Origin: UBA11858 sp964589145
Lineage (GTDB): Bacteria; Chloroflexota; Anaerolineae; Anaerolineales; UBA11858
Assembly (NCBI GenBank): GCA_964589145.1
Contig: CAZPSL010000029.1
Span: 1-14,497, forward strand
Direction: 5' to 3'
Length of the DNA stretch: 14,497 bases
Shown here: piece by piece, positions 1 to 7,233 of the stretch
How the letters are laid out: the number at the start of each line of letters is the position of its first letter
Position numbering within the stretch: position 1 is the stretch's first letter
Notes under the pieces: model-generated
What the model saw: only the letters and a program-made list of their open reading frames with translations
Databases searched by the model: none
What the model was told of the DNA's origin: nothing
Position numbers and translations under genes: made by a program

Positions 1-240
1 CCCCAGGTAGAATCCTACCGCCTCGCACTGGATTTGGCGCGGGTCGCCGCCCCCGAAGATTGTGCCCTGCTTGACGATTCCACCCGCAACCTCGCCCCGG
101 CGCACGAGATGGGCATCTTCACCGTCCTGGTGGGGAGCAACGGAGCCCATCCCGCCGCCGACCGCACCCTGACAGACATCCACGACCTGCCGCAGGCCGT
201 CCCGGAGTTCTGGGAGCAGCAGGGAGCGGGAAAACGCTAA
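1..240 (+). CDS. HAD-superfamily hydrolase, C-terminal fragment (pyrimidine 5'-nucleotidase-like)
   Basis: The reading frame is open at the left edge and ends at TAA 238-240, so only the last 79 residues are visible. The motif CALLDDSTRNLAPAHEMG followed by FTVLVG matches motif IV of HAD phosphatases: the paired Asp residues bind Mg2+, and the following Asn-Leu-x-x-Ala-x-x-x-Gly segment is typical of the pyrimidine 5'-nucleotidase/SDT1-like branch. The expected role is cytosolic phosphomonoester hydrolysis, perhaps of nucleotides. The nucleophile motif DxDxT and the cap domain lie outside the window, so substrate class cannot be settled. A 70-bp gap separates it from the S41 peptidase gene downstream. 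No hairpin terminator is evident in the gap. Confidence 0.75.
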   Translation, partial: PQVESYRLALDLARVAAPEDCALLDDSTRNLAPAHEMGIFTVLVGSNGAHPAADRTLTDIHDLPQAVPEFWEQQGAGKR

Positions 241-313
241 CACATCTCTAATCCCGATATGGTATACAGGGAGTAACAGGAATTCTTGCACGAGTTTTCC
301 AAAAGGAGCAATG

Positions 314-1720
314 ATGAACAAAACCACTACCATCATCGCCGGTGTAGTTGCCGCAATTGTTTTGGCCTGCGGATTGTTTTTCTTCGGCGCGCTGGTTGGC
401 GCAGGGATAAGCCAGGCGGCCTCAATTGGCGAATTTGCCTCACAGCCCGCATCGTCGCCGGAAGCGCCCGTCCCGGCAGACGAAAATTCGCCTGCCGCGG
501 GCGAATCGGGAACAACCACCGAGCCCGGTGTGCCTGCACAGAATATCACCCCGCCCCCGGCTCCGTCCGAAGACCTGGATGAACTCTTCCAGCCCTTCTG
601 GCAGGCCTGGGAAATTGTGGTTGACAGTTACGTGGATCAGCCCGTTGATCAGGAAGCCATGATGCGCGGTGCGATCAGCGGGATGCTCGACTCGCTCGGC
701 GACCAGCACACCTCCTACATGGACCCCGACCAGTTCCAGCAGGCCAACGCCCCGCTGGAGGGCAGTTACGAGGGCATCGGCGCGTGGGTTGACCCCAACC
801 AGGATTATCTGACCATCGTCAGCCCGATGCCCGGTTCCCCCGCCGAGGAAGCGGGGCTGCTCCCCGGTGACAAGGTCATCGCAGTGGACGGGGAAGACAT
901 GACCGGCGTAGACGGCAATGTGGTCATCCGCCACGTTTTGGGACCGGCAGGCTCCGAGGTCACGCTGACCATCGCCCGCGAGGGAGTTGAGGAACCCTTT
1001 GATGTCACCATCACCCGCGCTACAATCATCATCCCCAGCATCGAATACCGGATGCTCGAAGATGAAAATATCGGCTATATCCACCTGCTGCAATTCGCCG
1101 ATGACAGCGACCAGGAACTGCGCGATGCCATCAAGGATTTACTCGCCCAGAACCCCGACGGGCTGATCCTGGATTTGCGCAACAACGGCGGCGGATACCT
1201 GATCAGCGCGGTGGAGGTTGCCTCCGAATTCCTGCCCAAGGGTACGGTAGTGATGTACGAGGTTTACGGTGACGGCAGCCGCGAAACATACGATGCCCTG
1301 GGCAACGGGCTGGCAACCGAGGTTCCCCTGGTGGTGTTGGTCAACGAGGGTACCGCCTCCGCCTCCGAAATCGTCTCCGGCGCGCTTCAGGATCACGGGC
1401 GCGCCCCCCTGGTGGGAACGACCACCTTCGGGAAAGGTTCAGTCCAAAACTGGGTTCCCTTGGTCAACGATGAGGGCGCGGTGCGTGTCACCATCGCCCG
1501 CTGGCTGACCCCGAATGAACGGCAAATCCATGAGGTCGGGCTGACACCGGATTACATGGTCGTGGTTGTTCCGCAGGCCGCGATTGATGAAGGCTTTGAC
1601 ATCGAAACCCTGGATGTGGACCCGGAAGATGTCATCATCCTGAGTGACGAGGACATCCAGAACGGGATTGATCCCCAACTGGACAAGGCCATCGAAGTGC
1701 TCAAGGACATGGTGAAATAA
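314..1720 (+). CDS. S41 family C-terminal processing peptidase (CtpA-like), membrane anchored
   Basis: A 468-residue envelope serine protease. Residues 7-31 form one hydrophobic segment (uncleaved anchor or signal). A Pro/Ala/Glu-rich linker of about 50 residues follows, then the N-terminal helical region of S41 proteases, a PDZ domain from about residue 152 (GSPAEEAG...PGDKVIAVDG) and the peptidase core. The core carries NEGTASASEI and TTFGKGSVQ. The Ser of TAS (349) and the Lys of FGKG (374) are 25 residues apart, as in the Ser/Lys dyad of CtpA/D1 processing proteases. ATG 314 is preferred over the adjacent ATG 311 because AGGAG at 304-308 is 5 nt from 314 but only 2 nt from 311. Known role of the family: tail-specific cleavage of periplasmic or exported proteins. 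Substrate unknown. It is followed after 77 bp by the YugP-type gene with no obvious terminator, so co-transcription is likely. Confidence 0.93.
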   Translation: MNKTTTIIAGVVAAIVLACGLFFFGALVGAGISQAASIGEFASQPASSPEAPVPADENSPAAGESGTTTEPGVPAQNITPPPAPSEDLDELFQPFWQAWEIVVDSYVDQPVDQEAMMRGAISGMLDSLGDQHTSYMDPDQFQQANAPLEGSYEGIGAWVDPNQDYLTIVSPMPGSPAEEAGLLPGDKVIAVDGEDMTGVDGNVVIRHVLGPAGSEVTLTIAREGVEEPFDVTITRATIIIPSIEYRMLEDENIGYIHLLQFADDSDQELRDAIKDLLAQNPDGLILDLRNNGGGYLISAVEVASEFLPKGTVVMYEVYGDGSRETYDALGNGLATEVPLVVLVNEGTASASEIVSGALQDHGRAPLVGTTTFGKGSVQNWVPLVNDEGAVRVTIARWLTPNERQIHEVGLTPDYMVVVVPQAAIDEGFDIETLDVDPEDVIILSDEDIQNGIDPQLDKAIEVLKDMVK

Positions 1721-1797
1721 CCCAATTTCGGCAAAAGCCCTGCAACCAACGTATCCGGCGGGAGGGAAACAATCCATCTGTTTTGTGGAGTGCTCCG

Positions 1798-2505
1798 ATG
1801 TACCCATTCTTTTACTTCGACCCGACTTACCTGTTGTGCATGGTCCCGGCCATTCTGCTGACGCTGGGCGCACAAATTTACGTCAGTTCAGCCTACCGCA
1901 AGTGGAGCAAGGTGCCGGCCCGCAGCCAGTTGAGCGGCGCTCAGGCCGCCCAACGGCTGATCCAGTACGCGAACCTGTATAACGTGCAGATTCAGGGCGT
2001 GCGCGGCAACCTGACCGACCATTACGACCCGCGCAGCAAGGTGCTGCGGCTCTCCGAGAAAGTTTACAGCCAGCCCTCGGTGGCATCTATCGCCATCGCC
2101 GCCCATGAGTTGGGCCACGCCATGCAGGACGCCGAAGGGTACGGCCCGCTGCGCTTTCGCGCCATGCTGGTTCCGGCGGTGAATATCGGCTCATACCTGG
2201 GGTGGATTTTCATCATCATCGGGCTGCTGTTTCACTTCACGGGGCTGGCCTGGCTGGGCGTGCTGGTCTTCGGATTGGGCGCGCTGTTCGCATTTGCGAC
2301 CATTCCCGTGGAGTTCAACGCCTCGGCCCGCGCCAAACGGATGCTGGTGGAATCAGGCATCATCACGGGCGAAGACGAACAACGCGGGGTCAACGCGGTA
2401 CTCAACGCCGCCGCGCTGACCTATGTGGCCGCGCTGTTCACTGCAATTATGCAGTTGCTCTACTACGCCTCGCTGGTGCTGGGGTCATCCGGCCGCCGAC
2501 GGTAG
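1798..2505 (+). CDS. YugP-type membrane zinc metallopeptidase (Zn_peptidase_2 family)
   Basis: A 235-residue integral membrane protein that begins with the family's characteristic FYFDPTYLL and carries LTDHYDPRSKVLRLSE before the zinc site. HELGH at residues 103-107 supplies two His ligands and the catalytic Glu. Glu172, in PVEFNASARAKR after the membrane hairpin, is the plausible third ligand. Hydrophobic segments lie near residues 11-30, 123-147, 150-169 and 203-228. Length and motif order match YugP-like proteins throughout. ATG 1798 is chosen over an upstream start at 1783 because GTGGAG at 1785-1790 is a Shine-Dalgarno sequence 7 nt before it, and because family members start with a short MYPF/MFYF-like end. 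The family is often described as a neutral zinc protease; its physiological substrate is not established. The terminator at 2519 closes the unit. Confidence 0.93.
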   Translation: MYPFFYFDPTYLLCMVPAILLTLGAQIYVSSAYRKWSKVPARSQLSGAQAAQRLIQYANLYNVQIQGVRGNLTDHYDPRSKVLRLSEKVYSQPSVASIAIAAHELGHAMQDAEGYGPLRFRAMLVPAVNIGSYLGWIFIIIGLLFHFTGLAWLGVLVFGLGALFAFATIPVEFNASARAKRMLVESGIITGEDEQRGVNAVLNAAALTYVAALFTAIMQLLYYASLVLGSSGRRR

Positions 2506-2518
2506 CGTTTCAGGTTTC

Positions 2519-2557
2519 AAGACTGGCAGTTCCGGCAGAACTGCCAGTCTTTTTTTT
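2519..2557 (+). terminator. Intrinsic terminator after the YugP-type gene
   Basis: A perfect 14-bp stem (AAGACTGGCAGTTC at 2519-2532, complement at 2538-2551) with a 5-nt loop CGGCA, running straight into eight T residues at 2550-2557. It begins 13 bp after the stop codon. The A residues at the stem base also pair with T residues, so it could work on both strands. The same stem recurs without the T tract at 9117-9149, so it is both a terminator and a member of a dispersed hairpin family. Confidence 0.9.
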
Positions 2558-2780
2558 ATCTTCTGGAATCTTCGGGGCAGAAGGAAGAGGCGGGATGCTT
2601 TTCAATTTGTTACCGCATCTTAACCAAACCGCAAAACGGGGATAACGCATACTCAGTACAATGATTCACGTAAAACAAATGTGTTTCTTACTTCTCCTCT
2701 ACCCCCCGCTCAAGACGTGTGAGGTCTTTGAGTACCTCACACGTCCTGGCGCAAAACTTATCAGGAACAGGTACAGAACT
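2558..2780. other. Intergenic region before the HtrA-like gene
   Basis: No convincing gene. The frame of the HtrA-like protein stays open back to an ATG at 2661, but the extra 40 residues are not like an exported protein's N-terminus and span the palindrome at 2714-2745. TACAAT at 2657-2662 could be a -10 element, but no matching -35 is seen 16-18 nt upstream. The only strong structure is the palindrome annotated separately. Confidence 0.5.
2714..2745. repeat. Perfect 12-bp-stem palindrome in the HtrA-like leader
   Basis: GACGTGTGAGGT at 2714-2725 is the exact reverse complement of 2734-2745, around the 8-nt loop CTTTGAGT. There is no T tract after it on the plus strand, so it is not a standard terminator. 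It sits 35 bp before the chosen HtrA-like start and would lie in the 5' leader if transcription starts upstream. It could be a dispersed palindromic repeat or a leader hairpin affecting expression; an operator for a dimeric regulator is less likely given the long loop. Confidence 0.7.
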
Positions 2781-3932
2781 ATGTGGAAGAAAATCATCTA
2801 CGCATTTCTCGTGGTATCTCTGGCCGGGTTCGCCGCGCTGGGCGGCGCGGTGGTCGGCGGGGTGGCGGTTTACCAGGGAATCGCCCATCAGCAGATTCCA
2901 CTTTCCATAGCGGAACCCGCCCCAACCCCCTCCGAGGCACCCGCGGCAACCGCCGCTAACCAAATCATCATCACCGATATTGAAACCCCTATCACGGAAG
3001 CGGTGGAAAAAGTCGGACCGGCGGTTGTCACTGTAGTAGGCATCGTCCCCGGACAAACTACCTTCTTCGGCACCACGCCCGATCATCCGGTCAGCGGCAG
3101 CGGGGTAATCATCTCCGAGCAGGGGTATATCCTGACGAACAACCACGTCGTTGAGGATACCAAAGAAGTCTCGGTGATTTTCGCCGACGGGGAGGAACGC
3201 CCCGCCGAGGTGGTGGGTGCGGATTCCTTCGCGGATATTGCCGTGCTCAAGGTGGAGGGCGAAGTGCCCGCGGTAGCCCCGCTGGGCAACTCGGACGCGC
3301 TCAAACCCGGCGAAACGGTGATCGCCATCGGCTCGCCGCTGGGCGATTTCAAGAACACGGTCACGGTCGGCGTGGTGAGTGCGACCGGACGCTCGATTGA
3401 CGTCAATGGCAACTACCAGATGGAGGGGCTGATTCAAACCGATGCGGCCATCAACCAGGGCAATTCCGGCGGACCGCTGGTCAACCTGGCGGGTGAGGTG
3501 GTCGGCATCAACACGCTGATTGTGCGCGGCGGCGGCTTTGGCAGCGCGGTGGCCGAGGGGCTGGGCTTCGCCATCCCCGTCAACACCGTGCGGGCGATCA
3601 GCCAGCAACTGATTGAAAAGGGCTACGTCTCGTACCCCTACCTGGGCGTGCGCTGGCAATGGATCACCCCCGGCATCGCCCGCCGCTACGGACTGCCGGT
3701 GGAGTACGGGGTTTACATCTCCGGCGTAGCCCCCGGCAGTCCGGCAGAGCAGGCCGGGCTGCAAAAAGGTGACATCATCACCCGCATCGGGGAGGTGAAT
3801 TTGAACGAGGAGCATCCCTTTATCAACGCGTTGTATACCTTTGCGCCCGGGGAGCGCGCCACGCTGGAAGTTGTGAGGGGCCAGCAAACTCTGGAGATGG
3901 AGGTCACTTTCGGGGAACATCCCGCTCCCTGA
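2781..3932 (+). CDS. HtrA/DegP-like S1C serine protease, membrane anchored, one PDZ domain
   Basis: A 383-residue protein with an N-terminal hydrophobic anchor (residues 4-31), a short Pro/Ala-rich linker, a trypsin-like protease domain and one C-terminal PDZ domain (about residues 285-380, with GSPAEQAGLQKGDIITRIG). The full triad is visible: His122 in LTNNHVVED, Asp152 in FADIAVLKVE and Ser229 in INQGNSGGPL. This is the DegS/HtrA layout, expected to work outside the membrane in protein quality control. Start choice: ATG 2781 gives a standard Met-Trp-Lys-Lys signal anchor. Upstream AGGAAC and ACAGG (2763-2771) are a weak ribosome site. The ATG at 2661 would add 40 residues that do not fit. 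The gene is preceded by a palindrome and followed by another at 3966, so it probably forms its own transcription unit. Confidence 0.93.
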   Translation: MWKKIIYAFLVVSLAGFAALGGAVVGGVAVYQGIAHQQIPLSIAEPAPTPSEAPAATAANQIIITDIETPITEAVEKVGPAVVTVVGIVPGQTTFFGTTPDHPVSGSGVIISEQGYILTNNHVVEDTKEVSVIFADGEERPAEVVGADSFADIAVLKVEGEVPAVAPLGNSDALKPGETVIAIGSPLGDFKNTVTVGVVSATGRSIDVNGNYQMEGLIQTDAAINQGNSGGPLVNLAGEVVGINTLIVRGGGFGSAVAEGLGFAIPVNTVRAISQQLIEKGYVSYPYLGVRWQWITPGIARRYGLPVEYGVYISGVAPGSPAEQAGLQKGDIITRIGEVNLNEEHPFINALYTFAPGERATLEVVRGQQTLEMEVTFGEHPAP

Positions 3933-3965
3933 AGCGCGCAGCGGCACGACCCATGGAGGAATGAG

Positions 3966-4002
3966 CGGGCATTTTCGGGCACTGCGTGCCCGAAAATGCC
4001 CG
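3966..4002. repeat. Perfect 17-bp-stem palindrome with 3-nt loop
   Basis: CGGGCATTTTCGGGCAC at 3966-3982 pairs perfectly with 3986-4002 around the loop TGC. It lies 33 bp after the HtrA-like stop codon. The next bases are ACAGGATAAG, with no T tract, so it is not a canonical intrinsic terminator. It may still act as a 3'-end stabiliser or a factor-assisted terminator, or be a repeat element. It is longer than the window's other stems and shares no core sequence with them. Confidence 0.8.
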
Positions 4003-4089
4003 ACAGGATAAGTTCCCATCTCCAAATTTCTGCATCTTTTTCCGGCACCCGAGGCAGGGAAGGGGGCTTTTGTCCGCTTTTTTATCTGC
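4003..4089. other. Gap between the 3966 palindrome and the flippase-like gene
   Basis: No gene seen. Positions 4025-4038 (AATTTCTGCATCTT) are the reverse complement of 14 bases inside the 41-bp direct repeat found at 9010 and 9203. The promoter-like TATAAT box follows at 4090. Confidence 0.5.
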
Positions 4090-4095
4090 TATAAT
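4090..4095 (+). promoter_or_regulatory. Consensus -10 box (TATAAT) directly before the flippase-like gene
   Basis: TATAAT ends 7 nt before ATG 4103. With normal geometry, transcription would start at about 4102, giving a leaderless or nearly leaderless mRNA. TTGTCC at 4070-4075 is the best -35 candidate, but its 14-nt spacing is short. No Shine-Dalgarno sequence is present at proper distance, which agrees with leaderless initiation. Confidence 0.55.
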
Positions 4096-4102
4096 GCCAG
4101 GT

Positions 4103-5143
4103 ATGCGGAAAATCCTGATTACCCTTGTGATGGTTGCCGGAGCGGTTTTCATCATCACGCAATTTGAAGAACTGGGGAACATTATTGATACGGTACGGCG
4201 CGGCGATGTGCGCTTTTTGCTGATTGCAGTGCTGGCGGAGGGGCTTTGGCTGGTAAATGTGGCCGCGCTGTACCGGGCAGTGTACCGGGTGCTGGGGATT
4301 GAGGAACGGCTGCCGGATATGATTTTGGCCTCCGCCGCGGCGAACTTCATCAATGTTGTCACTCCAACCGTAGGCGTCGGGGGAATGGCTGTTTTCATCT
4401 CGGAGGCAAAGCGAAAAAACTATTCACGCGCCCGCACCACGGTGGCATCGGCGCTGTATCTTTTGTTTGATTATGCCGGGTATCTGGCGGTTCTCGCACT
4501 GGGGCTGCTGGTGCTGTTCCGGCGCGGGCAACTGCAAACCACGGAACTGCTCGCCACGGGCATTCTGGTGCTGATCGCAATTTTCATCGCTGCGGTGCTT
4601 TACCTGGGTATGGTCTCCGAGCAGCAGTTGGGGCGGTTTCTGGTGTGGGCAGCCCGACTGGTGAACAAAATTGTGCGCCCCTTCCGGCGCAACAAATCGG
4701 GGGACTATCTCTCCCTTGAACGGGGATACACCTTTGCCCACGATGTCGCCGAGGGGATGAATGAACTGCGCGGCAAACCGGAGAACCTGCTCTGGCCGAT
4801 GCTGCTCTCGTTGAGCGGGAAATCGCTGCTGATTATTGTGATGTATTCGGTTTTCCTGGCTTTTGATGTGCCCGCTTCCACGGGGACCATCCTGGCTGCG
4901 GTCAGCATCGCCTTTTTGTTCACGGTAGTCTCCCCCACGCCCAACGGCGTCGGCGTTGTGGAGGGCGCGCTGACCCTTTTGCTGGCATCATTTTTTATCC
5001 CGCTGGGAGACGCGGCAATCGTGGCAATTACTTACCGCGGTGTCACCTACTGGATGCCGCTGGGGGTCGGGATGCTGGCAATCCGCTGGCTGGGCGGCGT
5101 CAGGCAAATTTCGCCCCCAAAAGATGATCCGCCCGCAGCGTGA
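4103..5143 (+). CDS. Flippase-like membrane protein, lysylphosphatidylglycerol synthase TM family (UPF0104)
   Basis: A 346-residue polytopic membrane protein. Family hallmarks are seen early (AAANFINVVTPTVGVGGMAVF, near residues 77-97, with the conserved Asn and Gly-Gly) and late (SPTPNGVGVVEGALTLL, with the Pro...Gly-x-Gly-x-x-Glu pattern). About eight hydrophobic segments are visible. It corresponds to the membrane half of MprF/AglD-type proteins and has no soluble aminoacyl-transferase domain, so making lysyl-PG on its own is not expected. Lipid or lipid-linked sugar flipping is the likelier role, by inference. The start could be ATG 4094 (3 residues longer), but that codon overlaps the TATAAT box, so ATG 4103 is preferred. 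The last 44 bp overlap the convergent DUF364 gene. Confidence 0.85.
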   Translation: MRKILITLVMVAGAVFIITQFEELGNIIDTVRRGDVRFLLIAVLAEGLWLVNVAALYRAVYRVLGIEERLPDMILASAAANFINVVTPTVGVGGMAVFISEAKRKNYSRARTTVASALYLLFDYAGYLAVLALGLLVLFRRGQLQTTELLATGILVLIAIFIAAVLYLGMVSEQQLGRFLVWAARLVNKIVRPFRRNKSGDYLSLERGYTFAHDVAEGMNELRGKPENLLWPMLLSLSGKSLLIIVMYSVFLAFDVPASTGTILAAVSIAFLFTVVSPTPNGVGVVEGALTLLLASFFIPLGDAAIVAITYRGVTYWMPLGVGMLAIRWLGGVRQISPPKDDPPAA

Positions 5144-5876
5144 CCAGCCGCACCCCAGCGTGGTGCACCTGCCGGAAGTTCCCGCCCTGTTCGACTGCAC
5201 GCACAACCGCCTCGATATTTTCAACAATTGACCCCGCCAGAATACTCACGCCATAGCGGAATAAAACCGGGCTGAGCGGTGTGCTCGGCCCCAAGAGCAT
5301 GACCTGTGCCTGCGGCGGGCAAAGATCCAGCAGGGGCTCCAGCGTGTTGTTGTAAATGGTCATGCTGGTAATGGCAATCACGTCGGCCCGGGGCAGCACG
5401 TCGGGGGCGGCTTCCGGCGGCAAATCGCCCGCTTTCGGGTTCTGGTCGAGTACATCCAGATGGGCAAGTTGCGCCCGCAAACGCGGCACAAAGGGGAAAT
5501 GCCCAATCAGCACCACCCGCTTCCCCATCCCCAACCGCAAGATGGTCTCTTCCGCATTCTGATCCACCCAGGCCTGGGGCGTACGCGGCAGCAGGGCGTT
5601 GACCGTAGCCATCCCTACGCTGCGCCGCGTGGGGTGCCCGGCAAGCAGATATGCCGCCAGTTCCGATGCGGGGGAGCCAGCCAGATGTCCGGCAGCGGGA
5701 ATATCCGGTTCTCCGGTGTGTTCATGTGTTCCCGCGAGGGTAGAGGCCAATCCGCAACGGCGTCCGTCCCCGGTTTCCAGGACAACTGCCGTCCAGCGCA
5801 GGCCAATACACACATCAACGATTTCCCCCTCCGGGAGTGTGCGCAGCAAATCAGGGATTAAAGTATGAGAGGACAA
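5100..5876 (-). CDS. DUF364/DUF4213 family protein (putative metal-chelation Rossmann domain)
   Basis: A 258-residue soluble protein. The N-terminal part (to about 95, ending GMATVNALLP) fits the DUF4213 enolase-N-like domain. The C-terminal part fits the DUF364 Rossmann-like domain: VVLIGHFPFVPRL, NPKAGDLPPEAAPDVLP, MLLGPSTPLSPVLFRYGV, and LAGSIVEN with a Gly-Gly turn after it. The family has been proposed, from structural work on a Desulfitobacterium member, to chelate heavy metals. The biochemical role is not established. The start is TTG 5876, supported by GGAG (complement of 5884-5887) 7 nt upstream; a nearby ATG at 5889 is out of frame and stops quickly. It is the last gene of the ABC operon, 50 bp after the binding-protein stop, and its 3' end overlaps the convergent flippase-like gene. 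Confidence 0.85.
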   Translation of the reverse strand: MSSHTLIPDLLRTLPEGEIVDVCIGLRWTAVVLETGDGRRCGLASTLAGTHEHTGEPDIPAAGHLAGSPASELAAYLLAGHPTRRSVGMATVNALLPRTPQAWVDQNAEETILRLGMGKRVVLIGHFPFVPRLRAQLAHLDVLDQNPKAGDLPPEAAPDVLPRADVIAITSMTIYNNTLEPLLDLCPPQAQVMLLGPSTPLSPVLFRYGVSILAGSIVENIEAVVRAVEQGGNFRQVHHAGVRLVTLRADHLLGAKFA

Positions 5877-5913
5877 GATGATGCTCCATTTTGCGCCAGG
5901 ACAGAACCGCCCT

Positions 5914-5936
5914 CACCCCCGCCCCATCAGGGGGTG
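5914..5936 (-). other. Small hairpin at the end of the substrate-binding protein gene
   Basis: CACCCCC at 5914-5920 pairs with GGGGGTG at 5930-5936 around a 9-nt loop. It spans the stop codon of the binding-protein gene and lies in the 50-bp gap before DUF364. There is no T tract downstream on the minus strand, so it is more likely to cause partial attenuation or protect the mRNA end than to stop transcription. The stem is short, so chance is possible. Confidence 0.35.
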
Positions 5937-7228
5937 TTTTCATCAAAATAAGGCTGCGCCAGGTCGGTGGCCTGCCGGATGGCTTCGTCTATGCTGGCAT
6001 CCCCATAAAATGCTTTTTTGATTTCCTCGCTGACGGTTTTTTCTACCCCCACCCAGCCGGGCATTATCGGCACCCCCCGGATAAAGGGTGCCGTATCCAG
6101 GTAAACGCGGCTGTTGGCCGGAGGTAAATCGGGAGACAGGAAAGCCGGAGATTCGGCCACGGCAATCAGCGAAGGGACGGTGCGCCCGGACTGTGCCACA
6201 ATGGTCTGCCCGGCAACCGAGTTTGCATACTCGATAAACGTCCAGGCGGATTCTTTGTCTTCAGTAGCAGCGGAGAGGCAGTAAGCATCGCTGTGCAGGA
6301 TTCCCGCTGGCTGGAGTTTGCGCGGCAGTGGGGCTACATCCCATTGAAAGGTTGAGATTGTACGGTAGGTGGGCACCCCGCGGCGGCTGTTGAAATACAT
6401 TCCCAGTGTGCCGTTCAGAAAACGGGATTCGCTGGATTCGCCGGATTCGGCTACGGCATCCGGGACAACGTGTTCCTCTACCTGCAAGTTGACAAACCAT
6501 TCAAAGGCCGCGCGGGATTCCGGGGTATCCAGAGTCAACCGGGAAGGGGCGGCAGGATTATCCACAATATCGCCGCCATTTTGCCATACGAAAGGCGCCA
6601 GCCGAAAAAGTTTCGGGGAGATTCCCGCTCCGTACTGGTCGGTTTGACCGTCTCCGTCCAGGTCCTGTGTCAGGGCACGGGCGGCAGTCAGAAAATCATC
6701 CCAGGTCCAATCATCCGCAGGGTAGGACAATCCGGCAGCATCGAACAAATTCCGGTTGTAATAGACCACCAGACTGGACAAGTTCTGCGGGATGCACCAG
6801 AGTTGCTCATCGTATTCAAAGGATTGCAGGGTGATGGGGTAGAAATCGTCCGGCTGGATGACCTCGCTGGACTCCAGGTAAGGGCCAAGCGGCGTCAGAC
6901 CGCCCTCTGCCGCAAAGGTGGCAAAACGGCGGTAATTGAGCAGCACCACGTTGGGTGGATCGCCCCCCGCGAATTCGGTTGCCAGCCGTTGACGGTATTC
7001 GCCCTGCCCCGGAATGTGACTGAGTTCAATTTTGATATCCGGGTGGGCATCCTCAAAAGCAGATACCAGTTGCTGATAGGCCGCGAACTCCGCGGGGTCT
7101 CCAAAAACGGCAAAACTGACTGTTTTATCGGGGGGAGATTCGCCCCCGCATCCGCTCAGCAAGAGAAGAAGGGACAGTGATACAAGGGCCAAAAGCAGGA
7201 AAAGACGAGATGCGCGAGGCTGTTTCAT
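5927..7228 (-). CDS. ABC transporter substrate-binding lipoprotein (carbohydrate type, family 1)
   Basis: A 433-residue solute-binding lipoprotein. A Lys/Arg N-region and a long Leu-rich core end in the lipobox LLSGC with Cys27, so it should be lipid-anchored outside the membrane. The body follows CUT1 binding proteins: a first beta strand at TVSFAVFGDP, helix LVSAFEDAHPDIKIEL, GGDPPNVVLLNYRRF, PQNLSSLVVYYNRNLFDAAG, and DWTWDDFLTAARALT. The latter runs into DLDGDGQTD (189-197), an EF-hand-like calcium loop common in this family. A W-rich C-terminal region (MPGWVGVEKTVSEEIKKAF) is also typical. The ligand is likely a sugar or polyol but cannot be read from sequence. AGGAG (complement of 7238-7242) lies inside the end of the upstream permease gene, 9 nt before ATG 7228, so translation is probably coupled. 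Confidence 0.92.
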   Translation of the reverse strand: MKQPRASRLFLLLALVSLSLLLLLSGCGGESPPDKTVSFAVFGDPAEFAAYQQLVSAFEDAHPDIKIELSHIPGQGEYRQRLATEFAGGDPPNVVLLNYRRFATFAAEGGLTPLGPYLESSEVIQPDDFYPITLQSFEYDEQLWCIPQNLSSLVVYYNRNLFDAAGLSYPADDWTWDDFLTAARALTQDLDGDGQTDQYGAGISPKLFRLAPFVWQNGGDIVDNPAAPSRLTLDTPESRAAFEWFVNLQVEEHVVPDAVAESGESSESRFLNGTLGMYFNSRRGVPTYRTISTFQWDVAPLPRKLQPAGILHSDAYCLSAATEDKESAWTFIEYANSVAGQTIVAQSGRTVPSLIAVAESPAFLSPDLPPANSRVYLDTAPFIRGVPIMPGWVGVEKTVSEEIKKAFYGDASIDEAIRQATDLAQPYFDENTP

Positions 7229-7233
7229 GGTTG

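Noticed and set aside
241..310. Possible promoter for the S41 peptidase gene around TATGGTATACAG
   Set aside because: -10-like bases are present, but no -35 at a proper distance was seen, so it is too weak to annotate.
2661..2780. N-terminal extension of the HtrA-like protein from ATG 2661
   Set aside because: The 40 added residues precede a normal signal anchor, span a palindrome and have no clear ribosome site. ATG 2781 fits the family better.
2688..4025. 445-residue minus-strand frame opposite the HtrA-like gene
   Set aside because: Shadow of the HtrA-like gene: His/Asp/Gly/Arg-rich, without a signal, domain or start site, and it crosses two palindromes.
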